A stretch of 64,000 bases of DNA, from assembly GCA_022410635.1 (NCBI GenBank), contig JAJVDF010000015.1:4399859-4463858 (forward strand), in the 5' to 3' direction. Source of the DNA: Tretioscincus oriximinensis. Taxonomy: Eukaryota; Chordata; Lepidosauria; Squamata; Gymnophthalmidae. Positions 25,401-40,400 of the stretch are shown here, piece by piece. The notes under the pieces are model-generated. The model was not told the origin of the DNA, did not search any database, and saw only the letters and a list, made by a program, of their open reading frames with translations. The position numbers and the translations under genes were made by a program. Within the stretch, counting starts at the first letter, position 1, and every line of letters starts with the position of its first letter.

Positions 25401-28400
25401 AGAATATGTCCCAGAAAGTCCAAGACTAGGAGGGAGTTTTACACAGGGTCTCATCTGGACCAGTTATGCCATACAGATGGTTCTGTTGTGGCAACCCCTA
25501 CCTGAGGGCCCTACTATTAGATGACCCTCACAGTCAGGGGTGCCACAATATCCACCCTGTGNCCCAAGCCAGCACCCACGACTGCTTGGAGCAACAGTAC
25601 TATCCTCCGGCCTACACAAGGCCTCAGAGTTTACCTCACGGTTGGGGCTTTATTCACAGCCCCCACCAGTAGCGTGTTTATATTTTGTTGTTAAGGAAAT
25701 AAAAGAAAGAAAGAGATGTTTGAAATGAAACAAATAACAAGTTTATTATTTACAAATAAGGAAAAGAGAGAAGATTATAATAATAAGGCTTCGGGCTTTT
25801 ATAAAGTAAGCCTGACTCAAGCACACACACCAGGCAAGAGCAACATTAGTTTCCAGATACTTCAAGAGACAGGCCCTGTGTCACTTTACTTGTTCCAGCC
25901 CCAAGTCAAGCCTCAGCTTTGACTCCTTCAGGCCACCANACACTTCCACCCCCTCCCTCTGAGGCAGATCAGAAGNGGANCCCTCTGNCCACTTGCTACA
26001 CCACAAGTCTCTCNGACAGAAAGGCCTCTAGCCCTGGTCAGCTTCCCTTTTATTTGTTGACGAGCCGGCTACTCGAGGCCCCATTGGCTGGCTCCTCCAG
26101 CCACGCCCCCTCCCAAACAGGGGCTCAGGAAGCCATGCCCCTGCTCAGGCCTGCTCTTCCCCCCTCCCACTGGGATATTTGGTAAGTAAATGAAAGAAAC
26201 ACAAAGGATTCATCAGATTGATATTAAACAATTTGATATAGACTGAATTTAATATTAAAAGAATTCTGACCCCTGAATGTGACACTGGCTGTGAAAGAAT
26301 GATAAGGCAGTCAAAGGAGAGGAACACAGATCTGGTTATCTTAAGAAACCAGACTGAAGAAAACAAGGCTTGAAGAGTTTCTGTTTATCTCAAAGCTGAC
26401 CTATTTCGTTACTTTGTATTTTCCGATTGGTCTTTCCCAGGCTCTGTTTAAGATAAAATAAGATAACAGGAGTTTGTGGTGACAGACGTTTGGAAAAAGA
26501 AGTGACCACCACAGTCTGATTGGCACCACGGTTGTCAAAGAAGGGTCAAGAAAATTATGACTGAGAGAAAGGATGCATGGGGGTCTGATGTAGTTCATAC
26601 ATGCGCAAAAAGGGGGATGCAGATGTCAGTATTTTTTATCTTTTTGTCCAGGTCTTTGTTCGCCTGTGATACGCCTTTTTTCTTAATCTCAACCTTCCCT
26701 CCTTCTCTCACGCCTATCTCTAAAATTTCAGACACACCTACTTTTTGTAATCAATAAAAAGCATGGCTGGGAGTCAGTAAGGAGGGTTCATTCAGCCAGA
26801 TGATCCTCCTGATTTCCTTGTGCTGAAGATGGTCTCCGTGTGTGTTCTTTTAAGGTCAGACACTTGTATTCCAGTCTCATTACACACTAGGATCTAAGTA
26901 TTAAATCTCCATAGTTCCAGGCCATACATTTCTGTTGTTGGAATCAGAAAGCTTGAATGTTCCAAGCCCACTGATTCCGACCATGGATAGATGTAGGGAA
27001 TCTTTCATGGGACACATATTAGGAATAATATATATTATTAATATCAAATATACCTGTCTAGACCAAGCTACCAAAGTGAGGCCTCTGGGTAATTTCTTGC
27101 AAAATTTTCCTTGGTCAAGCTGACCTCTGCACAACCCNAGGAACCAACTTAATCTTCTTCCTTTCCTTTAGGGGCACCGGTGAATAGGTAGCTCCTGTCT
27201 AAATGGCCTTACTGAATAGGGTCAGCTAATCCCATCAAGCTAGGGAAGTCAAATGTTGGCCTTAACACTAGGGTTAGCTTGGCCCCTGCTGGGAATCCCA
27301 CTTTGGCAACATAGCCTGAAGCTTACCCCACTGTACCAAGGGGAAGTCACTATTTACTCTTTCTACCTTTCTATAGATACTGCTATCTCTCCTTTGTTTG
27401 CTATCAATCAAGGGTCATCAGAGTCCTGGGCCNTTGGTATGATTCACTGTTCCTGTCATTAGTATGATTGACAGGGGATCACAATGGTAGCAAAGGTCCA
27501 TTCAGTAGCCACACCACACACACACTTCTTTACCCCTATTGGGTTCCTGTATCCAGGCTGTGCCCCCTTGGGAGGGGGAATAACGCATCACATGTGATAT
27601 CACAGACCCACGTTGGGTCTCCTCCGCCCTTTTCACCTCATCATAATTTCAATCACGCCTTCTGATCTTGTGGTCAATAAAAGTTGAAGTTTTGGGCCCC
27701 TCTNGAGGAATCCATGACCCGTGGACCTCCTAGGATCGCCTGTTGTACCTGAAGAGTCGTCTGTGTGCGTATTATTCGAGGCAGGTGTTACGGACCCCAG
27801 GGCAAGCTACCTCACGTCACCGCTCAGTCATTAGTTATCAGGACAGCCAACTCCTGATAGATAGATAAGTGCAGAAAGGACTTACGATAAACTCTTGGGG
27901 GTGAAGAATAACTGATTATGCTTCTCTATATCACAGTTCAGTGCCTTGTGAACTATAGATCTATGTGAAATTATAATAAAGTGTTTGCACTGTGGAATAC
28001 AGGAAAAGAGTGTATACCGGCAATTTAAAGTTTTAAAAGGAAGATTCTTGCCATTAAACACAAATTCTAGCAAGCCATCAGCTTCATGTCTGTTCTTATT
28101 TGGCTAACCCAGAGAAACAGAGAATTTGATCAGAGTGGTGTTTGCTTCCCCAGTTTCTGGGCAAGAACGAGGAAGTATAAAAAAGAATTGAGAAAGGAGA
28201 TTTTCAGTGGGGCATCAACATTATTTTTAATTTTTGGGTAGGGATCTATGGGTACTATGTTGGGGATTTGATGTTTAGCACATTCTAGATCAGTTTAGCA
28301 CATTCTTGGATCAGTTTCAGCACAGTAGCCCAGCTCAGATGTGAAGTTGAACCATAGTGGTAGGACTTGTCTACACAGTGGTAAATGTAAAATGATCGTA

Positions 28401-31400
28401 TATGATAACAAAAAAAGCTAAGAGTACTTTTGGGGGGAAAAGAAGACAGAACTTGAGGACAGAACAGTATAAACATCCAGATGATGTCATTATGGTTGAT
28501 GCCCTCTATAGGTGTCACCAAGTGTTGAAAACATTTTTTAAAAATTAACCTGAGATTATTTGTGTCCAGTTAGACTCTCAGTTGTTTTCTGGGCTGTGGA
28601 AAATGGATACAAATAATGTTATGCAAACAGTGTGTCATATTTCATTTTATTTGAAAGAACAAGTCAATGACCTCAAATCCCAAATCACCTGGATCGGTTG
28701 TGGAAAGACCCACTCGTTGGCCGTTGACCGTAATGGAAGGGTATACTCATGGGGAGCTGGTGATCTTGGCCAGCTGGGTACTGAAGAACGGAAGGACTGT
28801 TTCATCCCAAAGTGAGTAGCATTTGGGGGTGGGTGTTCTAATCAAAATTTAGAAACTTATCAGTAGCATGTTTTTTAGATTAAGGGTATATCCAAATTGC
28901 TGCCTTTTGTAGCGCTGTTTCTGTATATTACGCTGTAAAGCAGAGATGTCAAACTGTTGGCCCTCCAGATGTTCCTGAACTGCAACTCCCAACATTCCAT
29001 TTGGTTTAGTAGAGTGGACTACAGGCCTGGGAGTGGAATGGAATGTTGGGAGTTGTGGTTCAGGGACATCTGGAGGGCCACCAGTTTGACATCTCTGCTG
29101 TAAAGAATTTATGCTTTCCTTTCTGGATGCCCACACACTGAAACACACAAAGAAAATGCTTCTCTTTCTCATAAAACTGCCTGTCTTTCCCATGAAATTC
29201 TAGTATGTGATTGGCTTATCTGTCAGCAAAGGGCAAAAACTCCTGTGTGCCCAATTAATTGGCTTATTATCTGGCAACTCTTAACATAATCCAAAAAATT
29301 GTGATATCCTTCCTATGTNCACTGGCCAGATTCCTCTAGCACCAAACTACAGGGACTCTTAATGCCAAGAGAAGCATAACTGATACATCACATTTTCTTT
29401 TTACGGCAACTTTCTTTTGTTTGTTCTATGCAGTTTCATTTTAATCCTATGTTGTGCAATGAGATATAATGTAAAAGTATAAAGGAAGAGATANAGATGT
29501 TCTGAATTAAACCTAAGAAGAATAACTCATTTGCTGCATATTATTTTTGCTATTGTAAAAAGTTTACATGACCCTACATTATAATGGTTCATTTCACACT
29601 TTAAAGCTAGTTTCATTTCATTTCCACAAGTTAAACAACAAAAGGATTGACATCTTAATTAAATGTGTCTCCAACTAAAACATTTTTTGCTAATTTATTC
29701 CGTCCAAAAGACTTACTTTTTTGATCTGCAGTCCATTCTGCAATTATTCTGGGATAGTGGAAAGCCTGCAAAAATGTGGAGATGGGAAGGCAAGGGGCAG
29801 AGGAGGGCGCTAGCAGTGATGGTGCTCTTGGCACCAGGCTGCCCTTTCCAGGGGCTGCTTTCTCTGCCACATTGTGCAAACAGCTGGGCAACCTATAGAG
29901 CCATCACCGCAAGCACACATGCACTAACTCCAAAGTTCCGAGTCCTGTCATTGTTCCACAGAGACCAATGGCTGACCTCTGATTGTTGGGCTCATAAATA
30001 CATGTCTTATTAGTAGAGGTTATATCTCATAATAGGGGCCCACCTTACTATCCAGATACTAAGGAAGGTTTAGGGTGCATAATCTTGTTTAATCTGCATC
30101 TAGATAAAGTCCAGAATAAAGCCTGATTTGCATTTAGTAGATTTTATTTTTGCAGAAGTGCATTAGTTTGATCTATCTTGTGCTCTGTTGGCACAAAGCT
30201 GCTGTGCCTCAAGGTCTACAGGGGAGGCCCTCCTGGTTGTACAGCAAATTGAGTGGAAACATGGAACTGGTCCTTTTCGGTGGTTGCCCCAGTCATCGTC
30301 NCTGTATTNTTTTAGAAGATCTTTGAAGACGCATCTTTTTAACCTGGCTTTTGGCTAAAGAAATGCCATTTTTCTTCCCACCTTCAAATGTTTTGATACA
30401 GTTTCAATATGCTAAATTTTTATTATTATTTTTACTGTTGACCGCTCTGAGACATTTGAGTATAGAGCGGGGTATAAGTATAAATAAATAAATTAATTAA
30501 NTAAATAAATAAACTTAGTAATGTGTTTTGTTTTTCTTTTTTTATTATTGAGCANGTGCAATAATACATAGTGTAATAATACATATTTTTCCCATTACAC
30601 AGCATAATTATACGTTTGCTTCGATTTTTTTCCCCCCTTCCCTTAACCCTCCCCCTCCCCGAGGTTGCCTAAACATAATCTATTGCTAATTATAGGGGGA
30701 AAAATAATTCTACTTTGTATCTTTTGGACTGTTGGGTCAGGCTTAATATTAAATAGTCTTTTATTCTTCTCCAGTTATTTTTTTTATATCGTTGATCTTT
30801 TGAATATCACGTAAATCATTTATTTTTGCTGAGTTTTTTTCTACTGCCATTTTTTTGATAATATAATAGGCTGACCAGACAACCCCTTTTGGGGGGGTGA
30901 AAACCCGGTTTTGCAGTGCCTCCCGTTTCTTCTTGAGGGGAAAAAGAAATTAAAAAGAATTTTTTTTCGAAATAAAATCTTTTTTTGAAAAAAAAAATTC
31001 TTCAGCAAAAAATGTGAGGCACTCCAAAACCGGGTTTCTACACCCACCCACCCCAAAAGGGGTCATCTGGTCAGCCTATAATATAGTAACACCATTTTCC
31101 TAAAAAGAGGCCTGGGATTATTATTTTTTTTTTGCACTGGAGCCCTAAGGCCCAGTGCAAAAATGACCCATGAAAAATCCTAGACCTCTTTTTAAAGCAT
31201 TTCATCTAAAATTTTCTACTTATCTCTGAATCTCTTTTGATTTATCTCTTTCAGGAATATAGCCAGTTTATCAGCACACAAAATAATACAGGTTGCTTGT
31301 GGCCACTATCACTCTGTGGCACTGGCAAAAGGTAACTGTTAATTTCTGTTTATTGCTTGGTTTGAATGTATTGTTTATATATATTAGGAAATATGTGATA

Positions 31401-34400
31401 CTTCAGGTACTTCTCCGAAGGCAGGACTGGAAGGAATGCCTACTATGGGTAATTTTTGCTGGTCTCTACAGAAAGCATGGTTAGTACATGGTTAGCACCT
31501 AGTAATAATGATGATGATGCAACAGAACCATGCTCTCCTTATGAGTCTTAATAAGGCCCCTAGGTTGGTGGTAAAACCCAGTCCTTCTGTCACTTTCTGC
31601 AAGTGTAGGAGGAACTTCCAGTGTTTGACATCAGCATTTTTGGGTTCAGCATTCTCTCCCACAGGACATTTTTATTTCTTTTTCCACAGTAAGCATGATT
31701 CTATAAAATGCATTCAGATCTTCAGTTACATTGAACTGCTCTCTATTATGGTCATTGACCAAAATCACTTTGGCTAATGAAAGCCAGAGTCCATGGCATG
31801 TGGAAAAAATAGATCTGAGGAAGTCGCTATTGAATATACTATGAGACCACTTATAAGGTAGGGGGTTCTGATGCAAATATCCAGAGTTGCCCAATAATTT
31901 GTATACTGTAGGGTTTTTTTCTGAACTGGCTTGCAAAGAGACTTATGTATTCAGCTTTTCTTTCTTTTTGTTTCTCCTTCTCCCCAAATTAAGATGGAAG
32001 AGTTTTCTCATGGGGACAAAACACCTATGGCCAACTAGGGATTGGCAAAAATGTTCCAGGCCAGCTAGGCATTGGTAAAGATGTCGCAGTTCTTACCCCA
32101 CAACAAGTTTCCTCTCTGCATGGGATCCCATTGGCTCAGGTGGCTGCCAATGGGGCACATAGCTTTGCCCTGTCCATTTCTGGAATTGTGTATGGATGGG
32201 GAAGAAACAGTACTCATCAACTGGCACTGAAGGCGTCTAAACCATTAGGTAAGGCAAGAGTTCAGGAAAATACTTCTTGTTTTCATTTGTAATTATATAA
32301 ACNTTTGGAAAGTGCACAACCCAAGAATGGTTAATATTAAAAAGCAAAAAAAAAAGTAANTTGCATTAATTTAGGGTTTTTTCACCCCAACTCAAGGCTT
32401 AATTGGCTTGGTCTTGCAGAGCAAACTGTGTGTAGAATTAGTGAAGTAGAGTTTCTTATTTAGGTTCTTTCCTCACAGAGTCTTATTCTAAGACTAGTGG
32501 ATAGTAGTAGCAGAATACCAGGGTGCAAAATTGTGTGCTTTTAGCCTTGAGGCCAGGACACATTTGTACAGTTGGTGAAAAGCACACAATTGAAATAAAC
32601 TAATAGTCAAGTGTATGCTCAGTAAGTAGCAGCTTCCAGCAACATTCCCAGCAGCCTCTTCTTCCTTATGGTCCTTTTCCCCTTGCCCCCCTCATGTTCC
32701 TTCTGCCCTTCCTTCTTCCTCCTTCCACACATTTCTATTTCCTCCTCCTCCCTCCCCTTCATCCTACTTCTCGTCTCCCTGTCTTAAATTTTCCTCTTTT
32801 AGAATCACCCTCTCTTCTCTCCTGTCTTGCATCCTTCCCTTTGCCTCTCTTCTTCCCCTTCCCCTTCTTACATTTCTGTGCCTCCTTTTCCTCCACCCCT
32901 CTTATTACAACCCATTCTGTCTTTCCCCACTTACGTTCCTTCCCTCTTGTCTTCCTTTCCCATTCTCTTCAACTTACTCTTCCCTTTCCTCCTTCCTGCT
33001 TCTTCTCCTCACGCTCCTATTTCTGATCCTCTTCTTTTTTTCTCCATCTCCCCTCCCATCTCCCTCATCCTTCTCTCACTCTTCTTCTTCCCACCCGGAA
33101 GCAAAGAGGAGNCCTGTGCAGATGGGACTCCTGGACGAGTTGATGGTCTCCACCATGAACAGGCTAGGCTGCCAGAATCTTCAGGAGCTGGTGGAAGTGG
33201 TAGAGCTGTGGTGGCACTGTGACAATACATAGCAGCTGAGAGGATGAGGCACTTGACTTGCTGCTTTTTTTCCTCTGCTACTTCCTAGAAGTCCAGTTAT
33301 GGAACTTTCTGGAAGAGCCACCAGAATAAATATTCATTCATTAGTGGTATCCTTAGCAGGTCTTCTTAAATTATTTAAGACCCAGATTATTCAAGCACAT
33401 TGGANCAGGTATAGATATATGATGACTAATTGGAAGTAACTTTGGCACTGCTTCTTTTACAGAGCAGATCTTCAAACCACACTCAATAGGTGCTTTGAAA
33501 TACCTCGGNGTGACTTACGTGAGTTGTGGAGATGGGCATTCTGCTGTTCTCACTAAGGTACACTTTTTAATGACTTACTAGTTTCACTCTACAAAAGGGG
33601 GTAAACCAAACCATTTGCCTTGGTTTTCTAGATAAACTCAAGGTATTAATTATCATAGCGAAGTTTATAGTATCTAGGTTTCTAACAAGGGGTCTCGTTG
33701 TAGTTTGGAAACTAACAAGAAAAGGTTGGTAGCATGAGCTTTTATAGACAAAGTGTAAGAGATCCCTTTGCTAGAAATTCTTACCTAGATTAACAAATGC
33801 TTTGAGTTTCTGAGTTGCTTCTCAATGAAAATTTCCAAATTCCTAGTAAACGAATACCATATTAGGAAACTAGAAATTTTGAAGGATTGAACAGAGGGAG
33901 TTTCCAGACTTAGACTTCCGTTTCCTGCCAAGGGATGACAGGAACAAGAGTTCTTGTGGTAGACCAGTATTAGTCTTATTAACAGGAGTAATAATTTTTT
34001 TATTTCTGCTTTGCAGGATGGAAGTGTGTACACCTTTGGAGACAATAGTGCTGGCCAACTGGGACATAGTTTTTCAACTGAGAAAACTGGTCCTAAAAAA
34101 ATTGAAGGAATTGATGGCCCAATTTCTCATCTAGCATGTGGAAAGTAAGTAGTGTGTGTTCCTTCCTTCTAGATTGGCACAAGCTTGTTTCCGATGTCAC
34201 AAGTGTCAACCTGCCCCACTTCCTTTATCCTTGTTTGGAATCTGAAAACTTGTAAACTAGAAACTTCCACAAATTATTAGTTATTCCTGCTTTCCTAAAT
34301 GTTGCATTGTTTTTGTTTGGGGTTTTACAATGGCTTTGCAAACTTTCTTAGACTAAGGTTTCTGGGATGTAGCTCAGAATTGCTAACGTAGGCTACATCC

Positions 34401-37400
34401 ACACATCACTTATTTATTCCACTATAATTGTATATTCCACAAGAAAACATGGATATTCTGGAATAAATCAGTCCGCATAATTATTGTGGAATATCCATCT
34501 AAAGTGGAATAAATAAGTGATGTGTGGATGCAGCAAGGCCTGTATTTTAAGGGAGAGCAACATCTGCTGCTGCTCAAGGTGACAGAACGGGGGAGGTGGG
34601 GCAGCACCCTCTCTCCAATAAAATAATAAAAAAAATGTTTTAAATACATTGCAGCACCACTAGGAAGCTCTGGCAACCTGGACTAGCTCCTGAAGGCACC
34701 CTCCCCACCCGTAAAAAAATAATAATTCTAATATAAGTATATTTTTATTTTTAAAGAAATCCCTGTCAGAAAACTCCCAGCTAGAGTGTGTGTAATTATT
34801 TTACTACCCTTAATATGGCTATGGGTGCAACTACAGTTTGCAGTAGTATAAGAGGTACTGAACCTGTGCCGATGGAAGGACAAATATATGAGTGTATGTA
34901 TGTGTACAGTTAGACATGTAGATGCTTTTGTGTTGTGGAATAGTGTCCTTTCTGCAATGCATCATATTCCATCAGTATGCACATGCAGATACTTGGTGAA
35001 GAAAATGCTTTTTCAGGCTCTATTTATTGCTATTTATAACCACTACTTAGTTGATTTATTTTACTATGCATGTTACATTCGTTTTACTATGAATCATACT
35101 GAGATCTCTCATTATAGGAAGGGATACATATATATCATGTGGATAGATTTCTTGGATTAGTGCAAAATAGTGGCTGTGCTGGTGGGTTAAAATTCAGAAG
35201 TTCCTGGGTTCAAATTTCCACTCACTGTGAAAACGTACTAGGTGACTTTGATTTAATTCTCTCCCTTTTATCATAATGGATATGTAGATTGATATGGGGA
35301 TGAACTGCAGGAGAGGCTAATGTCGTGTACGACATTGAATTCTAGATAAGGGATAGGACATAAATGCCACAGTTAAGTAAATAAATTTGGTGTTGTGTAT
35401 GTGAACACAAGCTAGGGCAAGCTGGATGCATTTGCTCTTGGTTGGTCAAGTTTGTGAAAACAGATGCGTGGCAGTGAACACTGTACAGATGCGTACAAAA
35501 AGGCATTTCTGCCTGGCAAAATGGTTGTTCAGTTATGGTTAACTGAATTCTTCAACGATATCTTGCAAAATAATCCGCAGCCAAATTTATACATTTTCAT
35601 TTTTTCCTTCTCTCAAAAGTTACCACACTCTTGTCTACGTCTCTAATTCTGGCCGGCTTTTATCTTTTGGACGCGGAGCTCCGAACCTCAACGAATGTGG
35701 AAGTTCTAGTGACAGAAANGACCAAACACCAGGCTTTGAGATATGTATTGCTGATAATAAAGGTGAAGGCTCAGCTTTGGCTGATTACAGGAACAGATCT
35801 ATATGCGTTTTCTTGTTAATAATGATATAGAAAATGGTTCACCTGTTCTTTTTTGACTTCCCAATCTATTCTCACTTAGCTTTCCAGCCAAGAGGATCAA
35901 CAATCATGTGTAAAAGGCTCTTTCTCGTGCATTGAGCATGGACTGCCCGCCATTAAGTGTGGTAGAGTAGATTTCAGGGTGGCTCCCATCAAGCTACGAG
36001 GCTGTTGTGTGGGTGCATCCTGTGTTTCATCAGAATATGGTGCTATTAAGAATAAGTTTTAACAACATAAAGGGAGGTAAGAGAATAGGTTTTAGATAAC
36101 AAACTGTATCTTTAGTGCTATTCCAACACATACTCTTAACCCATCGTTGTTTCAGAAGAACTTTAATAAACCAGGAAAAACTTTAATAAAATATGACTGA
36201 AGATGGGTGTTTTTTTTTTTTTAATATTATCATTTGTGATAACAAATACAACTCAACACATATGAAAATAAGTGAAAATAAAATATGTTGAGTACATACA
36301 TGCTTCCCCTCCCACAACCCTCTCGGAACAGACAAACAATTTAAATCAGTCTTTGTTCCAGGAACATCTGGATCGTTTGAGTCAAAGGTTCGTTGGCTGC
36401 ACCAGATACATCAAAGGCTATGAGTCTGTGCCATTTTATTGTCCATGAAGGTCTCAGTATAATTCCTATGGAATTCAGTCATTTCTCTTGGAGGATATCG
36501 GATTTCATGAACTGCAACGTATAATAGTACTGTTCCTGTAGCGACCAGCTAGTACATGAAGTTTCATTTGTGGTCCAAGAGAAGAAGACAAGGAAAACTT
36601 TAATGAATTTTGACCACTTAATGTTGTCTCATTTTCATGTTTCTGCAGAACTGATGGGCAAGCAAATAAAGCAGATTTTTGCTGGAGCTTTTGCTAACTT
36701 TGCTATAGTGCATAATATACAGGTAAAACATTCCTTAATAAGCTTTTGCTTCAGAGCTTTCGTTTGGTTTGCCAGAGGATCAAAAGGCACCAAATCTTTA
36801 TTCCAGAGAGCTCTCTGTATGCGATTCCTGGCTAACACAGGCCCTGACGTGGCCTGTTCTAGTATGAGATGTGGACCACAGGCCCCTTAGATTCTTCTCT
36901 GAAATGCAATAAGGCTTAGTGAGTTCTGACCCCCCCCAAACAGCTTGTCATAGGAAAGTGTTAGCATGTTTTAACAAAAAGTGTTAGAATATAGGCCCAG
37001 CACAGAAACTGGTACACGAACATCATGCATACTTGATTTCCCAGAGCTTTTACATCCACGCATACATATAAATACTACAGCAAAAACCCTCTTAAGAGGA
37101 GCCAGCACCTTACTATTATATTGGTTATAGTATTGAACTCTTGTCTGATAGTCTCCCAGTTCAATTCCGCACTCCCCCATGAATCTAGTGGGGTCACATT
37201 CTTTAGAACTTTCTGAGCCCCGCCAACTTCACAGGGCACCTGTTGTGGAGAGAGCAACAAAAGCTATGTGCATCTGATTGGCCGCCCTAAGAACTTTGGG
37301 TTGAGGGTGGGGTATAAGAATAAATAAATAGATAAATAAATAGATAAATGCTGGTTTTGTCCCAGATTGTGGATATTTAACTGAGTAGTTGTATTTCCTG

Positions 37401-40400
37401 AGTTTAAAAGTACTATTATGTTTTTCAAGGTTTCTTCTTCTGAAATGAAAACTACTCCTATGGATTCTTTACCCAAAATTGATCAAATCAGCAGCAGTCT
37501 GGTGGAAACATGGCTTTCATCACCGAAGAAAAATAAAATGCAGTTTGAAAGGTTGTAAATTATCCACTCTTGCTTTTTTAATGAAGAGAAATAGCAATAC
37601 AGTTCTATTTTATATGACCAGCAAAGGGGCTAGCAGCACTTTGAGACTAACTTGAGAAAAGTGGGTGGCATAAGCTTTCGTAGACACGTCTACTTCTTCT
37701 GATGTGTGTCTACGAAACCTTATGCCACCCACTTTTCTCAAGTTAGTCTNAAAGTGCTGCTAGCCCCTTTACTGGACTTTCCACTAGACTAACACGGCTA
37801 TTTCTCTGAAATTGACTATTTTATATGGAGAGCCATTTCCATTTAAATCAACCACATTGTTACTTGAGTGATCACTTACAGTACTGATCACTAACAATAA
37901 TGATAATGTAATACTGCAGTAAGACATTCTGTCATATACAGTAGATATATAATTTGACAAGGGATATTTAGCAAAACTAAAAATCATATTAGGAAAAATT
38001 ATTTTGGTAAATACGCGAGCCCTATAAAGCAAGAAATGAAAATTTACAATATGCCATTACTGAATGTGTGTAAAATAATGTTAGCTAAATCTAAAAACTC
38101 TTTGGAAGTAGCAAATAGAAGTAGTGCCTTTTTCCAGTTATGGTACTATAACAAGTTTCAGAAGGAGATGGTAGGATTCAGAAACAGGACTGCTAATACT
38201 GCAAGGATGAGTTGAAGAACTTTGGAAACAACAAGAAGACNGTAGATGGCATAAGCTTTTGTAGTCAAGTTTCTTCAGATGTTAGAGTCAAATGTCAGGG
38301 ACAAAATGTAGGAAATTAGCCTACCTAATAGGCTGACCAGATGACCCCTTTTNGCGGGGGGACCTAGTTTTGGAGTGATTTCCCCATTTTTTGCTGAGGC
38401 AAAAAATTGTTTTTAATTTTTAAATTTTTTTTTTAAAAGTTCACTGCCCCACCACAAGGGGGCTCTGGCAACCAGGGTCAACTCCTGANGGCACCCTCCC
38501 CTCAATAAAAAATTAAAAAATGAAAATAAACTTTTTTAAAAAAAAAACTTTGAACAATTCTCATGTGCTTCAAAAAATTCCCACATGCTTCGCGGATTTC
38601 TTGGGTGGGGATTTCAGAGGGGTATCCATGTTGGTGGGAGATTTGCATATTTATGAATATTCAAATTAGCATGAATATTAATTGCTCCAGTCAGCATTCT
38701 GCAAAATCTCCAGATAAGCACCATCCAAACACCGGTTATCATTAACGGCGATATATCTTCTTCATGCTGCTCCCACTGTCTGGTGGGCAGTGGCATGATA
38801 ATTATCAGATGATGATGTGAACATTGTTTCAGTGTTACAAGGATGTGCATCTCACCCTAGAGATTTGGAGAAAATGTTGAAACCCATTTCAAAATCTGTC
38901 CTGTCCAGTTGTTTTAAGGATTGAACACAGAGATTATACTTATCATGGACTCATAGAGGTTCCAAATTTTTTCAAATGTTGCATTGCTAAGGATTGAGGC
39001 TTCCAGATAGTAATAATTGTTATGTTTGTTGATATTGTTTTGTGCCTTATAAAATAGTGTGTTGGTTAAAGTTTTCAAGCTCCTTTTAAAATGTACATAC
39101 TAACCAATTGTTTCATGGATTTGGTACTAATTAGCCAGCATCTCTTTCAATTTTTTAGAATTTTTGAACACGGTTTAATGGTCAAAAACTCAAAATGGCT
39201 TCCTTGAAATATAAAGTATTTCCATTCAAAATATTTATCACATGGCAGTATCCTGATTTTTATACCACATATGAACTTTGCATTCATAATGTGTTGTTTA
39301 AGTTACTGTTTAGTAAACCACATATGTAAAATCGACTTAAGAGTACAATATTTTTTTTTCATCAAGAAAAAAAATTATTTCATCTTTTACATTTTTCATA
39401 ATAATGCATATTTTTCCTCTCATCCCTTCCACCTCTCCCCCACACTGGGTATCAGCTACTACTGCCACTGTCATCCATCATCATTGTTATTGTTGTTGTT
39501 GTTGTTATTGTTATTGTTGTTATTGGATATCTACTTTAAATGAAAAAACAAAAGCACCCACAGGAATATCACACAGAAAACATTAATACATCCACTGAAA
39601 ATGTGTAATTAATAGTGATAATAATGTTTAAACTTATTTTCTTTTTTTTTCTTTGCAGAGAAATAGAAGCAATATTTTCTTCTCCTTGTTGTTTAACAGC
39701 AGGCTTTCTGAATCCAGTGTAAGTAGCTTGCTCTCTACAGAATTTAGTTCGTACTTGTTTTCAATTATTTGTACTAAATATAAGACACGTATTTGTCTGC
39801 AGATCTTCTGANGATAGTCTTCCAATAAATCTTGAAAAAGCTGAAAAAATATTTAAGGAGCTTTCCAAGAAGGAGTGGATTGCTCACATGGTAAGGAAAA
39901 TCCCTATTTATTTGTAGCAACATATATCTCATCGTGACAGAGTTTAAATAGCATTTTTATGACTGTAAGCATTGGAAGGTGGGTCTCTGGCAACCCCAAC
40001 ATAACTCTGCTATAANCTACATTGTGTATGGCCAGTAGCACAATTTCTTCTGGGCATTTTAAAAAAAATAAGTTAATTTTATTTTTACTTTGGGGAGCAG
40101 CAGCACTGGCTGCTCTCCCTTAAATACAAGCCTGGGTAAGATGGTATATACTAGCTTGGTAGCACAAANTGGGGTATACTGAACCAGATGAATTGCTACA
40201 TGCAATCATAAGTACTTTGGCATAAATTGCTCAATGCCATAATAGAGAATCTTGGCATAAATGGCTTGAAGAAATGCCATTTTATTTCCCACATTCAGAT
40301 ATTGTTTCAATATATCAAATTTGTATTTTTGCTTTTAACGTTGGCCACCATGAGACCTTTGGATATAAGTCGGGGTATAAGTATAAAAAATAAATCCAGA

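Larger units (their letters stand above)
22415..28657 (+). other. Intron 1 of HERC6-like gene
   Basis: 6.2 kb, filled mainly by MITEs at 22723-23271, a CR1/L3-like end at 24276, a hAT-like MITE at 24684, a reverse LTR at 25487 and LTR-like segments at 26277-27800. 27800-28650 shows nothing recognisable. Confidence 0.75.

Noticed and set aside
32694..33230. Overlapping Ser/Leu/Phe/Pro-rich frames
   Set aside because: Pyrimidine-rich intron sequence; composition alone explains them.
39483..39525. (TTG)n/(TTA)n run as a possible poly-leucine segment
   Set aside because: A microsatellite in intron 9 with no exon borders.
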